A stretch of 64,000 nt of DNA, taken from Gnetum montanum. Taxonomy: Eukaryota > Streptophyta > Gnetopsida > Gnetales > Gnetaceae. The notes under the pieces were generated by a model, which saw only the letters and a program-made list of their open reading frames with translations, did not search any database and was not told the origin of the DNA. Below are positions 1 through 8,850 of the stretch, in pieces. The stretch is from the NCBI GenBank assembly GCA_015680685.1, contig MNCI01036292.1:987978-1051977 (forward strand). Reading direction: 5' to 3'. Positions within the stretch are counted from its first letter, which is position 1, and each line of letters begins with the position of its first letter. Made by a program: the position numbers and the translations under genes.

Positions 1-615
1 TGAATTCTGGCCCGTTGTCAGTTACAATAGTTATGGGAGGCCTAAACCTTGTCACGATGTTGTCCAAGATGAAGTGGAAAACCTACTAAGATGTAGTCTT
101 CCTCAGGGGAATAGCTTCCACCTACTTAGTAAAATACTCAGTGGTAGTGATGATGAAGGTATGCCCTATGGAGAACTTAGGCATGATAGGTCCTATGAGG
201 TCTAGTTCCCATCACTGGAAAGGCCACGTTATCTGTGTTGGGTGCACCTCTATAGGTGGAATGTGTATGAGATTTGTGGATCGTTAGCACGTATCACACG
301 TATTGACTTTGGCTAGGTAATCACACTCCATGTGAGGCCAGTAGTATCCTACATGTCTAATTTTTGTAGCCATAACCCTAGGTGCTATGTGTCCACCACA
401 CAGTCACTCATGTACTTCATTAATCACCTTCTGCACTTGCTCCTCACTTACACATGCTAGCAATATCCCGTCATAGCAGCGTTTGCATAGGGTGTTGTCT
501 TCCATGAGCACATATTGCCAAGCACGCTTGCAAATTGCATCTCTCTAGGCAGATGTCAATCCGCTTGGGGGCTTGCCATGTTGCAAGTAGATTTTAATGT
601 TGCCATGTCACTCCT
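1..615 (-). pseudogene. Integrase of Ty3/gypsy (Tat) element A, partial
   Basis: Reading the minus strand, this is the N-terminal and core part of a retrotransposon integrase, which joins element cDNA to host DNA. An H2C2 zinc-finger-like stretch (HE.LCGGHIAPR...KVNTCDTC) lies near 430-310. The first catalytic aspartate is in WELDLIG near 200 and the second in TDNGPEF at 40-1. The third catalytic residue (Glu) and the C-terminal domain lie beyond the window edge. Several in-frame stops (for example in WPFQ*WELD) show that it is dead. It continues the pol frame of the upstream RNase H regions and is homologous to the integrase at about 40744-41894. Confidence 0.85.
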
Positions 616-619
616 GGGT

Positions 620-1160
620 ATTCGCAACACTAACGAAGGCTATGTGTCCCGCCTGAGTGATAGGCTCTGTACACTTGGTAATCAAGGTTGGAAAATTTAC
701 GAACAAGTGTGATAGAATATTTAACACTAGGGTGGCTAAGGCATTTTCTATGGTGTTTTTGATGGGTGGCATGTGTCACACATCCGTAGTTGCAAACTAT
801 TTGAGCAAAATATTTGCTAGGTCACAGGAGGGTTGCAGGTGTGTAGCCTTACAGGCGTAGACCTTAGTGATTTGATTTAGAACTAGTTGTTAATTTCTGT
901 GAATCACTAGGTGTTGTATGGTTAATGCTTGGTTAGCTAAGAGGCCCTTGAGTAACCCCTCGTACTCTGCCACATTGTTTGTACAAGGGAATGCAAAGAA
1001 ATAAGCAAAAGGATGCATTTCCCCAAAGGGGAATGTAATGATAGTAGCTACACTATCCCCTCATGTGGTCGAGGTTCCATTGAAATGCAAAGTAGCTTTG
1101 AGATGCGATGGGATGACGTTGATAGTGCTAACATGCTGCTTTGGTAATTCGGGGTCTATG
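620..1160 (-). pseudogene. Second (archaeal-type) RNase H of element A
   Basis: The minus strand between the RT-linked RNase H and the integrase encodes a diverged RNase H resembling the extra archaeal-type domain of plant Tat-lineage elements. A gapped series matches the better-preserved copy at 40130-40560: a TNN.EEYEGLL-like block near 960-930, a GDS block near 890, and a conserved tail before the integrase. The extra domain is a known hallmark of the Tat clade and is thought to take over strand removal because the first RNase H is degenerate. The copy is frameshifted and has stops. Confidence 0.7.
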
Positions 1161-1192
1161 ATCACCTGGTCATCGATGGGTGAGGTTGTAAG

Positions 1193-1540
1193 TTACATTG
1201 CTATGGTGTGACCTTTCGTCGATGATTGGCTCACATTATGTAGATCGAATTTCGCTATTATTGCCTTCCACTGGGCTATCCTACTACTTTCATACAGATT
1301 ATTCATGATAGCCTGGAGTATGTTGCTTTTGCAAATGATGTTAATTTTGCTACGAAACAGATAGTGTCTCCACTTCTTCAATGCAAACACTAAGGCAAGG
1401 AAATTTCTCTCCATCTCATTGTATTTCGCTTCATACCTTATCAATGCATGACTTAGGTAGTACACTAGTATCTCAGAACCATCATCCCATTTCTCACATA
1501 ACAGTGCTACGATAGATGGGTCTAAGGTGGCAAGGTAGAT
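1193..1540 (-). pseudogene. RT-linked RNase H domain of element A
   Basis: Minus-strand domain following the RT. It contains YYLSHALIRYEAKYNEMERN, then FLALVFALKKWRHYLF and a SSRIAQWKAI block, the usual sequence of the RNase H that follows gypsy RT. The first acidic residue (ATLDPS) and the ERN glutamate are present. The position usually holding the next Asp reads ICKSN, so the active site is degenerate, as in other Tat elements where this domain is thought to act as a connection. It joins RT upstream and the second RNase H downstream in one frame. Confidence 0.8.
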
Positions 1541-1544
1541 GAAG

Positions 1545-2818
1545 AAAGGTCTATCCCTCTATGTCGGGTAAACAGTTGGGAGGTGCAAAAGGTCTTTCTT
1601 CAAATCATCAAAGGCTTGTTGGCACCATGGTGTCCAATCTAAGTTAATCCCTTTCTTCAGTAGATGTTGCATGGGGTGTAACTTGTTAGTCAATTTTGCT
1701 ATAAACCTTCTGATGAACTGTACTCTACCTTGTAACCTGCACAATTCCTTAAAATTTGTAGGTGGCACCAGGTTAACAACGGCCTTGACTTTGTCAGGGT
1801 CCACTTGTATTCCAGCCTCCGATACTACAAGCCCTAACATGTGTCCGGTTCTCACCCCGAAGACACACTTTTTAGGATTGAGGCATAAATCATGCATTTG
1901 ACAACACTTGAGGACTACGCCTAGATTGTTGGGATGATTAGTAGCTTCCTTAGATTTCACCTCTATGTCATCCATGTAATCGTTCAACATTTCCAAGATA
2001 TAGTCGCTAAAGATGTCAGTCATGGCTCGCTAGTAGGTTTCTCCGGCATTCCTAAGCCCAAAAGACATCATAGTGTAACAAAAGGTACCCCATGGGATCA
2101 TGAAGGTTGTTGTTAACTAATGCTATGGGTTAATGTATATTTGGCTGTAACCAGAGAAACCATCCATGAAGGATAACAGAGCATGACCAACCATAGTGTC
2201 AATGAGTTGATCGATACTTGGAAGTGGGAAATCATCTTTGATCGTTGGTTTGTTAAGATCCCAGAAGTCTATAAAGATTCGTATTCCTCTCGTTTTCTTA
2301 GAAACTACAACAATGTTAGACATCCATTCTGAATAATCAACTGCCCAGATGAAACCAGCCTAGCATAGCTTAGTGATTTCATCTCATACGTCTAGTGCAA
2401 TCTTTGGTTTAACCTTACAAGCTTTCTGCTTAACCACTTTCATGCGTGGGTCTAAGACAATGTTGTGCTGTATCAACCTTGGATCTAAACCTGACATGTC
2501 ACTGTATGACCATGAAAATACTTCAATGTTATCCTCTATAATTTTGGCTACATCTTTGTGCATATGCGAATCTAGAAGGGAACTAGGTTTCAACATTTTT
2601 ATTTGCCCCTTAGATGTGGTCACAAGCATTTTGATGAGAGGATCCTCAGTTACATCTGCGACCTCTAAATCTAGGGCTTGGACGAGATGCTTAGGCTAGT
2701 CTGGAAATGCTTCTAATGATTCTATGGTGCTGATTGCAGGTGATTCCTAGTCTATTAGATCTGGGTTCAATTGTCTCGTCAGTTTGCCATGTGGACCTAC
2801 TAAAGCTAAAGGTGAAGA
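1545..2818 (-). pseudogene. Reverse transcriptase of element A
   Basis: Minus-strand RT that copies element RNA into cDNA. From its N-terminus near 2818 it shows the inter-domain block (VGPHGKLTRQLNPDLID), the pre-RT block ending near 2384, then IDFWDLNKPTIKDDFPLPS and LLSFMDGFSGYSQIYINP (2320-2123), and the catalytic YMDDI at about 1980. The last is followed by CQMHDLCLNPKKCVFGV and a thumb region to about 1560. The YMDD core is intact but the frame is cut by stops and by a deleted or shifted stretch near 2030-2122. A near-identical copy of the N-terminal half lies at 14221-14952 and a diverged one at 38450-39640. Confidence 0.88.
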
Positions 2819-3609
2819 GAGGTCATGATGGATTTACATTCTTGCTCAATCTGCCAAAATGAAATGAAAGTCTGGTTAAGAGTTACTTGTTCATAGTAAT
2901 CATGCATAGTGAAAATTTGCAAAGTAGCAATGAAATGTGAGTAATTGAGACAAAAGAAAAGTGTGATAGAAAGCTTAAGATTTGCCAGTTTAATGTCATG
3001 GCGGACTGCTTGGAAGTAAAGATGCAAAACTGCTAGTGTAAAAATTGAAAACTGCTAATGTAAGAATGTAAAAACTGCTATTTTAACATCTTTTGGACTT
3101 CCAATATCTTAGAGTATTAGTTTAAGGTTTTTACAGACTACCTAGATGTAAAAAAAATGTAAAAATGCTAGTATAAAGAACAAAAAGCTACTAATGTAAA
3201 AAAGTGCAAAACTGCTGATGTAAAAACGTGAAACCGCTAGTTTAATGTCATTTCGGACTGCCAATGACTGAAAGTGTCAAGACTGCTAGTTTAATGTCAT
3301 TGTGGATTGCTAACTAGATTGACATTGTGTGCTAGGATTGCTAGTTTAAGGTCTTTTCGGACTGCTAACTAGATTGGAACTACGCATTAGGATTGCTAGT
3401 TTAAGGTCTTTTCAGACCACCTAAAATGTAAGATATTTATTTTTTGTGAAGGCAAATGGCTACCTTGAAGCGTGTCAAGGCTCTTCACCTAGGCCCACCT
3501 ATTTTAATGTGAACACTGCTACCATGTTATGGGGGGCATGCTACGCTGCATGGCATACTCCACATTAAACAGAGAGAGAGAATGACAAGTTTCCTTTTCA
3601 CCATTATGG
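2819..3609. repeat. Spacer between RT and antisense-gene promoter, hairpin minisatellite
   Basis: No coding sequence is seen. From about 2990 to 3450 the stretch is a degenerate minisatellite whose unit reads GCTAGTTTAAGGTCTTTTCG on the plus strand, mixed with variants such as GTAAAAACTGCTAATG. Several units form a short hairpin, for example GGTCTTTTCAGACC at about 3402-3416. The rest is AT-rich spacer containing one TGCTACGCTGCATGGCAT-like palindromic piece near 3540. The same array occupies the same place in A2 (14953-15743) and in F (37830-38340). Confidence 0.7.
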
Positions 3610-3838
3610 TTATAAATAGGGATTAACACCTAGTAAACTCGTCATTTTCACTGTAATAGTGCAGAGCCCACATTCGGAGCATAGAGCCCACATTTAGAGC
3701 ATAGAGTGATTGTGGTGATAGAGNTTATAAATAGGGATTAACACCTAGTAAACTCGTCATTTTCACTGTAATAGTGCAGAGCCCACATTCGAAGCATAGA
3801 GCCCACATTTAGAGCATAGAGTGATTGTGGTGATAGAG
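3610..3838. other. 114-bp duplication around a single N (assembly join)
   Basis: Bases 3610-3723 and 3725-3838 are the same 114-bp sequence with one mismatch, separated by one N at 3724. The homologous locus at 15744-15857 carries the sequence once, so the duplication is most simply two unmerged contig ends. The repeated piece contains the TATA box of the antisense gene, so the true promoter probably occurs once. Confidence 0.85.
3725..3734 (+). promoter_or_regulatory. TATA box of antisense gene A
   Basis: TTATAAATAG lies about 140 bp upstream of the first exon ATG at 3862. An equivalent (C)TATAAATAGGG lies in the same position relative to the homologous first exon in F (plus-strand coordinates 37711-37719) and in A2 (15744-15753). 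The same word occurs at 3610-3619 in the assembly duplicate. Confidence 0.6.
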
Positions 3839-4390
3839 AGCAAGGCGATTTTGGTATAGCAATGAGGAAAGAGTCGGCAAGCAAGACGATGGTCCCCAAG
3901 AAAGAACGCAAACACCTGGCACTCGCAAAGGTCGACGAGGTGAAAGAAACCCTAGGGCAGGTGTCATAGGCATGCATCATGGTGAAAGAGGAGACACCAT
4001 TGACCTAGTAGGCTGGTATGCTTCTTCTGTTTTCTTATGCCTCTATTATTTTTTTCTCTTTCCTTGTTTGTCACATGAGTTCCTGCAATTTATCCTCCAA
4101 CGCTTCAATGTGATCATTTGGTCACACCTGGTGGAGGAGGTAGTGACCACCATAATAGAAACCCTATTGCCTGGGGCAAATAAGGGTATTCTGAGATTTT
4201 TAATGGACGGAGAAATTAGCAATAGGTAGGGAGAAGGGTCCAGTCAGTGCACAAAAAATTTGAGGCGTTTGTCTTGGATCTAGGAGATGCGCAAGTATAA
4301 TTTCTACCACCTCTACAACACTTTGTTTATTGCATGTCATATGGGAATGAGCTTCCAAAACCCGCCATGAACTGTTTACAATGCTGGCGG

Positions 4391-4473
4391 GTGAGTTTTA
4401 TAGCCATGTTCTGCTATGCTATGCAATGTTTGCTACGCTAGTCAAATGTTAATAATATGTTTTTGTTACTAAG
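4391..4473 (+). other. Intron 2 of antisense gene A (83 bp)
   Basis: Donor GCGG|GTGAGTTTT and acceptor ...TTGTTACTAA|G. In A2 the same place reads TTGTTACCAG|G, so copy A has lost its AG. The equivalent introns are 82 bp in A2, 83 bp in F (36454-36372, minus) and 83 bp in H (49813-49895). Confidence 0.65.
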
Positions 4474-5930
4474 TTTTTCATCAACGAGGAAGGGCTTCAT
4501 GGCGATATGGATGTGTTGACCATAGCACAAATGGCACTGCGGGAGTTTTCTTCCATCGAGAATATGCACGTAGTTGTGATAGGCCAATGTGGGGGTGAGT
4601 ACCAAACCTACCCAACCTAGTATCCCAAACTCTATAACAGATGCAAGGAGTCCAGTTGGTTGGATGAGGGATGGGCACCCTTTGAACCAATTACCATTGA
4701 AGATGTCTTAGTTATTCTTCCACCATTCCCATCACCATTTAAGCCTGCTAAGCTAATTAGTAAGCTACTACATGTTTGAGTGTCATTGTATTTTTTTCTA
4801 CTATCGGTGCTTTGCCTAACTTGTTTTTTTGCTTCTTCTGTTTTTGTGTTTTTGTGCTAACTGCTATTGTGCAAACTGCTATAGGGGCAAAAAATTCCTA
4901 GGAGGTGATAGTGATAACCTCTGGGAACTAGGAGGCCAACATCTTCTTCAACTATGAGAAGGTAGATGAGAGCGAATGTTGGATATGCAGTGTGGCCTTG
5001 GAATCCATGCTCAAGCATTTTGAAGATGCTTGGCTCATGGATTTGTTCCTAGCCCCGAATCCAAGTGTCGCTATCATTGAGATGCTCATCCTAGCTGACT
5101 CCTTTTTCAAAAAGGTAGATCACTTCCGCACACATGTACACAGTGTGCGGGTGGTTCTTGAAGTCAATGACTAGCTATTCGTGGACCTTTTCGGTGTCCT
5201 TGCTGATGGTCTCTTCATAGTGTCAAAGACCAAGAAAGAGTTGAACTATCAGAAGGAGGACATTGAGGAGTGACTAGGGGTTGCAAAATTGTGGAAGGGG
5301 ATCCCTATGACGAAGGTCAAGCCAAGACCCACCAAATAGGTTTATCCCATCTTTTGTGCTCACACTTTTTCCTAGCTACTTTCCCAAGGAAAGATCATTG
5401 GGATTGAGCAAGCTTGGGTGATGCGGGAGGTCATGGAAGAGGGGGCACACTACAATTGAGCTAGGTATCTATGGAAGGGCCTACAAACTGAAATCATCGT
5501 GCTTCATAAGAGTCCGACTTCAATGTGCACTACACTTGTTACATAGCCTACTTGCAGCATTTCGTGGAGTTTTTGGTAGTCTACAAGAACAGATGTTGGG
5601 TTATGTGAAATTGCAATTAGATTTCCAAACTGTGGATCTGGAAAATCCTCTGGACCACCCGAGCCTAAGATCCCCTAGAGGCTATTGGGGAGTCATTTTC
5701 TATGATGACTAAGGATCGAGTGGCTTGCAACTTTTGTGGCCAAGAGAGTGTAGGAGAGGCACCTTCTACTTCTGTCGATAGCGTGTCATAGGAGAAATGT
5801 CTCATCACCAAGACAGTGGCCACCAAGATGCTGTGAAAGAGGCCCCAACCAGTTTAGATGATCCTTTCTGTAGAGGAAGAATAGGGGCAGATGTTATGGT
5901 TCAAGCTACATAAGATGAAACCCCCCATTG

Positions 5931-6073
5931 GTAAGTTCTTTTGTTCATGTTTATTTCCTCGTCCACTTTGCTAATGCCTGCTATGCTATGCTACGCTACG
6001 CAACGTAGCACAATGTAGCACCTACTTTAAGCTAACTTGCTTGAAGCTAATGCAAATATGTTTTTGTTGCCAG
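5931..6073 (+). other. Intron between exons 4 and 5 of gene A (143 bp), hairpin-bearing
   Basis: Donor CCCATTG|GTAAGTTC, acceptor TTGTTGCCAG|GGGAAG, phase 1. A2 (17957-18099) and I (63335-63477) have introns of exactly the same length at the same place. The intron holds a palindromic stretch near 5975-6030, including GCTACGCAACGTAGC. Confidence 0.75.
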
Positions 6074-6150
6074 GGGAAGAAGAAGAAGAAGAAGAAGGTA
6101 ATGAAGAGGTGTTGGCCCCAGAGATGGGGGTGGTGAATAAAGACACAGAG

Positions 6151-6360
6151 GCCCTAGTCTCAGAAGAAAGGGCCCTGGTCAAGAGGGAAGGAGCTCCTGT
6201 CACTAAGGAAGGGGCTCTTGTTGTTAAGGAAAATCCTCCTACTAACAAGGAGGACATTTTTGGAGATGAAGAGGATTCTCTTATGGATGAGGAGGATGCT
6301 GATGCCTCAAAAGGAAAGGACCCAGCAAATAAAGAAGAAGTTTACATTGACCAGGAAGGG
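6151..6360 (+). repeat. Heptapeptide (21-bp) repeat in exon 5 of gene A
   Basis: Ten consecutive seven-residue units follow one another in frame, starting ALVSEER, ALVKREG, APVTKEG, ALVVKEN, PPTNKED, IFGDEED, SLMDEED. The pattern is x4-(K/D)-E-x. The same array occurs in A2 (18176-18385), and a diverged one with clearer 21-bp DNA repeats occurs in I (63614-63718). Confidence 0.8.
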
Positions 6361-7783
6361 ACTTTTACTAAGGATGCTTCCATTGTTTTAAGTCAGAAAG
6401 GAGGGGAATTGCAATTAGATACTTGTGAGTTTGCTTTAGTTACAACCTTGTCACAGTTCACCTCGATCATTACTAACATGTTTGATTGCATGATAGACAC
6501 CTCTGTTAATGTTATAGGACCCCCTTTGATTCGCCTGGAACCATGGGCCGAGACCCTCAACAAACCCACATTCATGCAAGGGGTCATCGACGACATAATC
6601 GGTCATCTCAAATAGGTTGATCCTGAAGTGGATAAGTAAAGTAGCTATGCTAGGCTCTTTTGTGTTGCTATGCTAGAGTTCCTGATTTTGCTAATCTTGT
6701 TATGCTAGTGTGATTGATGTGCTCTTTATGTGGTTATAACCTCTCGACTCAAATGGGACCCGACATGGGTATTGAAGGTTGGTGTCATGCCTACATTCCT
6801 GCCCCAAGTGGCCAAGGTGGCTCATTGCATATACGATGAGGCTAGCAGATGTGCTTTGCCCTCAGCACACCCCTTGTGGGAGTGTAGGTGCATTAATGAG
6901 GACTTGTGGAAACGGGTCCAGAAAGCTGAGAAAGAGAAGGCTAAATTGAGCACCGAAGTGGGAGACCTCAAATCGAGAAACGAATTCCTCATGGCCCATG
7001 ATACTAATGATGGAAGTTGGCGCACAGCTGTGATAGATTATGCTAGATATTGGACAGTCATGCAACACAACAATGAAGCCACCCAAGAAATAATAAAATA
7101 GCAGATACATATGGACTTCTTGGCATAGAAGAACCAAGATTGGAAGGATTACAGTGCCAGAGTTTACAAGTGGGGGCAGTTCCAGAAAAACCATAAACGC
7201 ATGTATAAACCGGAACGTGCCACCTACCGCAAACTATACAAGGATTCTTCTGTGGAGGTGTTTACTTATAAAGCATTCATAAATGCCATTGGTTCTTCTG
7301 AGGCTTATAACAAGTTCATGGAGCAAGTAAAGGTTAGTGAATCTCCTAGACAGGAAGTGGATCTTCCCATAGGTGAGACCACTACCACCTCCTTTTCTTT
7401 GGGACTATCAAGATGGACGACCATTGAAAAGGAGAAAGCTACTGCAGACGCTGAACCAAGTGATAGGCATTGGGCAAGTATCATGGAGGAGGAAGTCTGG
7501 CACTACCTCAAGCTTGGTTTGGGTCGCATACCCTTTGAAAAGGATGCAAGGCCATCTCAGGTTAGTCACTTTTTCCCATAGAAAAGGCTTATGCTAGCTT
7601 TCATATGTTGCTCTAGCTGACTACTTCACTATTACAATGTAGGTTCTAGATGAAGATGCATGGCCCATAGAGGGTGGAAATGAAGAGGTAGGAGAGGGCA
7701 ATGCAGAGGAAGGTGAAGCAGAAAAGAATGATGCAGAAGGTAATCGTGTGGGTGAAGATGATGTAGATGAAGATAACCCATGA

Positions 7784-8330
7784 AAACATGGGATTTTTGA
7801 AATTTTGAATTTTTTGTAAAACGTTTGCAAACATTGTTTGATGGGAAGACTTTTAATGAAGAAATAAATATTTGAAATAAAATTGATTTTATGCTATGTT
7901 ATGTTTTTGCTTTTGATGTTCTAGTTTTAGGACATTTCGGGCCATCTCTAGTTTTAGGCTATTTCGGGCCATCACTAATTTTAGGCCATTTTGGGCCATC
8001 GCTAGTTTTAGACCATTTCAGGCCATCTAATAGTAACATAGTTTTAGGCCATTTTGGTCCATAGTGTGGTTGCATAGTTTTGGGCCATTTCGGGCCATGG
8101 TGTGGTAAGGAAGTGATATGCTAATGATTTAGAAAATGGTTAATTAGTACCTAGTGTAGAAGGATGGATGCCAACACAAAAAGGTGGTAAAAGTACAAAG
8201 GATGCAAAGTGGGCAGGAAGTAGTGGGGTTGCTACACTAGGCGTAACTGCTTCTTAACCCATTGTGGGTTGGGCAAGGTGTAAGGCCGAGATGCTTTACT
8301 ACAACCTTCACCTACATTGTTGTCCTCTTC
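7784..8330. other. Spacer between antisense gene and protease, with hairpin minisatellite
   Basis: It holds the 3' end of the antisense gene, with AATAAA-like words (GAAATAAATA, GAAATAAAAT) at about 7859-7886 that could serve polyadenylation. From 7920 to 8110 there is a 27-bp minisatellite (plus strand GTTTTAGGCCATTTCGGGCC and variants). Read on the minus strand in the protease frame, the units encode GPKWPKT-type peptides, but a stop at 8331-8333 precedes them. Confidence 0.65.
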
Positions 8331-8850
8331 TTAGAAGGGCAACTTAGTCCATGAATTTTCATTTTCTGATCTGGCATGTTGGGCTAGTTCTTTTGTCAAA
8401 TGGTTAGTTTCTACATAGATAGGTGCTTCATTCTTAGAGGTTACCACCTCTGAGCCCTATTCCATATCCACATTGTTGATGACTTTTGTTGCTACCTCAT
8501 CGCCATGGATGATCACCTCCCTGCCTACATAGGGTAGATGGATCTCCTGTTGAATGAGCAAAGAGATAGCCCTATGTTGCGCTAACTATGACCTTCCCAA
8601 GATCTGGTTGAACCTAGGCATCTCTTCAACCATGATGAATGTTGTGGTTATGGGGAACTGGTCCCCTACCACAAAGTCAATATGGACCATGCCTTTTACC
8701 ACAACACGTGGCCTATTGAATGACTTTAAGCACAATGTTTTTGTGGGTCTGATCTGGTCAACCAAACCTAGCTTGTCCACAATAGGGAAAGGGATGACAT
8801 TTTTGGCAGCCCCATCATCAACATGTACCCTCCAGATCTAATGTTGACCA
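8331..8850 (-). pseudogene. Aspartic protease domain of element A
   Basis: The minus strand encodes a retropepsin-like domain that would cut the polyprotein. The active-site-like motif is HVDDGAAKNVIP (8826-8790), where most relatives have D(S/T)GA. It is followed by LGLVDQI, FVVGDQFP and a flap/C-terminal block with ILGRSWLAQHRA near 8585. The tail runs through EIHLPYVG to a stop at 8331. It continues the gag frame from the right. Homologous domains lie at 21164-21663, 27040-27475 and 53395-53930. Asp-Asp-Gly instead of Asp-Ser/Thr-Gly recurs in all four, so it appears to be a lineage feature and not decay. Confidence 0.75.

Larger units (their letters stand above)
3862..7783 (+). pseudogene. 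Antisense multi-exon gene of element A (copy 1)
   Basis: This spliced gene runs opposite to gag-pol between RT and protease. Inferred exons: 1 at 3862-4007 (ATG codons at 3862 and 3889; donor TA|GTAGGC); 2 to 4390 (donor GCGG|GTGAGT); 3 at 4474-4759; 4 at 4885-5930; 5 at 6074 to about 6635; 6 from about 6740 to 7560; 7 at 7643-7783 (TGA). Exon 4 carries a conserved block (FRTHVHSVRVVLEVND...FVDLFG, VMREVMEEG, HFVEFLV); exon 5 is acidic; exon 6 has a coiled-coil-like stretch (KRVQKAEKEKAKLSTEVGDL). I do not recognise the protein. It loosely resembles extra ORFs of Tat elements and may be related to plant transposon or plant-mobile-domain proteins, but this is unverified. Exon 4 has several stops and a 7-nt deletion, and the acceptor of intron 2 reads TAA instead of CAG. 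Confidence 0.7.

Noticed and set aside
6074-6100. GAA microsatellite
   Set aside because: It is the acidic start of exon 5, in frame and conserved in copies A2 and I, so better explained as coding.
3862-7783. Independent host gene nested by chance in a retroelement
   Set aside because: The same gene occurs in the same orientation in at least three diverged elements with the same flanking minisatellites, so it travels with the element.
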